Assembly (NCBI RefSeq): GCF_010233585.1
Contig: NZ_CP045997.1
Location: 878,522 to 942,521 of the forward strand
Direction of reading: 5' to 3'
Source: Spirosoma endbachense
Lineage (GTDB): Bacteria > Bacteroidota > Bacteroidia > Cytophagales > Spirosomataceae
DNA length: 64,000 bases
The notes below the pieces were generated by a model. The model ran no database searches. It saw only the letters and a list, made by a program, of their open reading frames with translations, and had not been told where the DNA came from. This document shows positions 62,883 through 64,000 of the stretch, in pieces. The translations under genes were made by a program, and so were the position numbers. The stretch's first letter is position 1; the number at the start of each line of letters is the position of its first letter.

Positions 62883-62978
62883 GTTGATTTACGGTTTATG
62901 AGGAGTCGCTTTCCAAAAGTCAGGAGCTGGTCGGCTGGTATTTACAGTATAGGCATCGACCGATAACGGCGAACGGAT

Positions 62979-63281
62979 TTAGCGAATTGGATCATGGACG
63001 GTAACCAGCTTGGTTCCGTCGGGGAACGTCGCTTCGATTTGAATCTCATGGATCATTTCGGGAATGCCATCCATTACATCCTTGCGGGTTAAAATCGTGG
63101 TACCATATTGCATGAGTTCGGCCACCGATTTGCCGTCGCGGGCGGCTTCCTGGAGTTGGCTGCTAATAAGCGCAATCGCTTCAGGATAGTTGAGTTTTAA
63201 GCCACGGGCTTTTCGCTTCTCGGCCAGTTCACCCGCCAGAAACAGGAGTAACTTTTCACTTTCGCGTGGTGTCAGATGCAT
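62979..63281 (-). CDS. ureA: Urease subunit gamma
   Basis: The protein is 100 residues. Landmarks: [20 protein letters not shown], the conserved [13 protein letters not shown] and the C-terminal [21 protein letters not shown]. It is the first gene of the urease operon. No convincing promoter was found upstream; the region to 63400 was searched. Confidence 0.97.
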   Translation of the reverse strand: MHLTPRESEKLLLFLAGELAEKRKARGLKLNYPEAIALISSQLQEAARDGKSVAELMQYGTTILTRKDVMDGIPEMIHEIQIEATFPDGTKLVTVHDPIR

Positions 63282-63895
63282 AGGTTACGAATTGGGATTC
63301 ACTGATTTTAGAGCAATATAAGCCAAAAAGGAGTTAGTTTTTCATACGAAGGCGCATCTGATGAGGAGCTGGATTTATCTATCCAACCACCAAGTAAGGC
63401 TTCGTATTGAATCAGGAGTAACCTGTTATTCAGTGCCGTATATCGCGATCTGTATTGGGGTTTTATGGAAACATTAAATGTGTCGTTGATTTGTTAACAT
63501 ACCCTTGAATGGAGATTTTGGGGTGGTGACGCGCCTTCCGGTTAATTTTGCGCTCCACAAGAATCATTACCAGTGCGATTTCTACAATGTTCAATTCTTA
63601 GGGAAAGACCTGTTGAGTACAGGATTTGCAGTTGTCTTTCGCCGAAATCTTCCATAAGTCAGCCAGCCTTCTGCAGAGTAGCCCATCAGCCAGTCAGGTG
63701 AAATTTACTAAACCGGTCTCATGAATAACCCGGCTGTTAGACCATACTTCTGTAGCACATTCCTGGTTATGGGGCTACTTAGTTGATATCTCTTTGTATT
63801 TTTCTGGGAATTTTTAATTTTTTTTTAATACTTACTTCGTTAATTGAAATTTATTGAGAAATCACGTTTTGCTACCTCTAATTAAGTCTACAATC
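63282..63895. other. Intergenic region at the right end
   Basis: This 614-base region between divergent genes has no protein frame above chance; the longest short frames have no promoter. It must contain the promoters of the urease operon and of the gene at 63896. The last 120 bases are AT-rich, with a long T-run around 63818-63829. Confidence 0.6.
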
Positions 63896-64000
63896 ATGAA
63901 GATTTTTTACATTTCACCTCCATTTATAAAAAAATGGAGCGTATTGTGCTGGTTTTTCCTGGCAATCAGTGCACTGGCCGTTCAGGGGAAAAGTCCTGAT
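63896..64000 (+). CDS. N-terminus of an exported protein (cut by window edge), possibly a SusC-like receptor
   Basis: The first 35 residues are visible: a signal peptide (MKIFYISPPFIKKW ... SVLCWFFLAISALAVQ) and GKSPD. Long signal peptides of this kind begin many TonB-linked outer-membrane receptors of the SusC/RagA type in Cytophagales, but a porin, lipoprotein or enzyme would also fit. It continues beyond the window. Confidence 0.4.
   Translation, partial: MKIFYISPPFIKKWSVLCWFFLAISALAVQGKSPD

Overview
The window is a piece of a Bacteroidota chromosome, most likely from the Cytophagales (Spirosoma-like). The clues are a type IX secretion C-terminal domain on an exported protease, many lipoproteins and outer-membrane barrels, almost no Shine-Dalgarno sequences, promoters of the TTG / TAnnTTTG type (clearest upstream of the tRNA-Thr gene), DUF3667 and CHRD proteins, TPR and propeller histidine kinases, and a GC content near 50%. 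I see no prophage, insertion sequence, integrase or CRISPR array. Species assignment is inference.

Layout. 1-5.1 kb: a very large exported TANFOR-like protein (C-terminus off the left edge) and an outer-membrane barrel just upstream of it. 5.4-10.3 kb: a lipoprotein, a DUF3575-like protein, and a NarL/LuxR-type two-component pair with a small lipoprotein gene between kinase and regulator. 10.5-18.7 kb: sugar-related and exported enzymes (GH113-like hydrolase, VCBS propeller, Gfo/Idh/MocA oxidoreductase, GH1 beta-glucosidase), a Spy-like protein and an SBF-like transporter. 19.2-27.3 kb: tRNA-Thr(CGU), ABC-F ATPase, DUF3667 protein, radical SAM protein, thioredoxin-like protein, acyl-CoA synthetase and globin. 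27.8-36.9 kb: lipoprotein plus T9SS metalloprotease, a LytTR regulator coupled to a giant propeller kinase, and small unknown genes. 36.9-45.3 kb: alpha/beta hydrolase, AraC regulator, FAD oxidoreductase, PLP enzyme, a RamB/ScfR-like regulator and a barrel protein. 45.7-49.8 kb: aconitase and two CHRD proteins.

50.0-63.3 kb is the most coherent block, an almost complete route from urate to ammonia. Uricase (plus strand) makes 5-hydroxyisourate. UraH and UraD convert it to S-allantoin. AllB, AllC and AllE take it to ureidoglycolate. The minus-strand ureABCEF-G-D operon with a nickel-permease-like gene hydrolyses the urea. No ureidoglycolate lyase is visible. Two genes that do not belong to the textbook pathway are built in: an HpcH/HpaI / malate-synthase-like protein at the end of the allantoin operon, and a divergent GTP-cyclohydrolase-II-like protein between ureF and ureG. 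These two are the best candidates for undescribed biology here. Most neighbouring genes in both operons overlap by 4 bases (ATGA), implying coupled translation.

A second theme is repeated intergenic structure. A family of long palindromes with the core GCGTGCCACGGTTA occurs at about 24.9, 45.3 and 49.9 kb, with possible decayed copies at 12.8, 22.3 and 59.4 kb. Different inverted repeats occur at 10.4 and 60.7 kb, and ordinary terminator hairpins lie between convergent genes. The right edge holds the first codons of an exported protein, possibly a SusC-like receptor.
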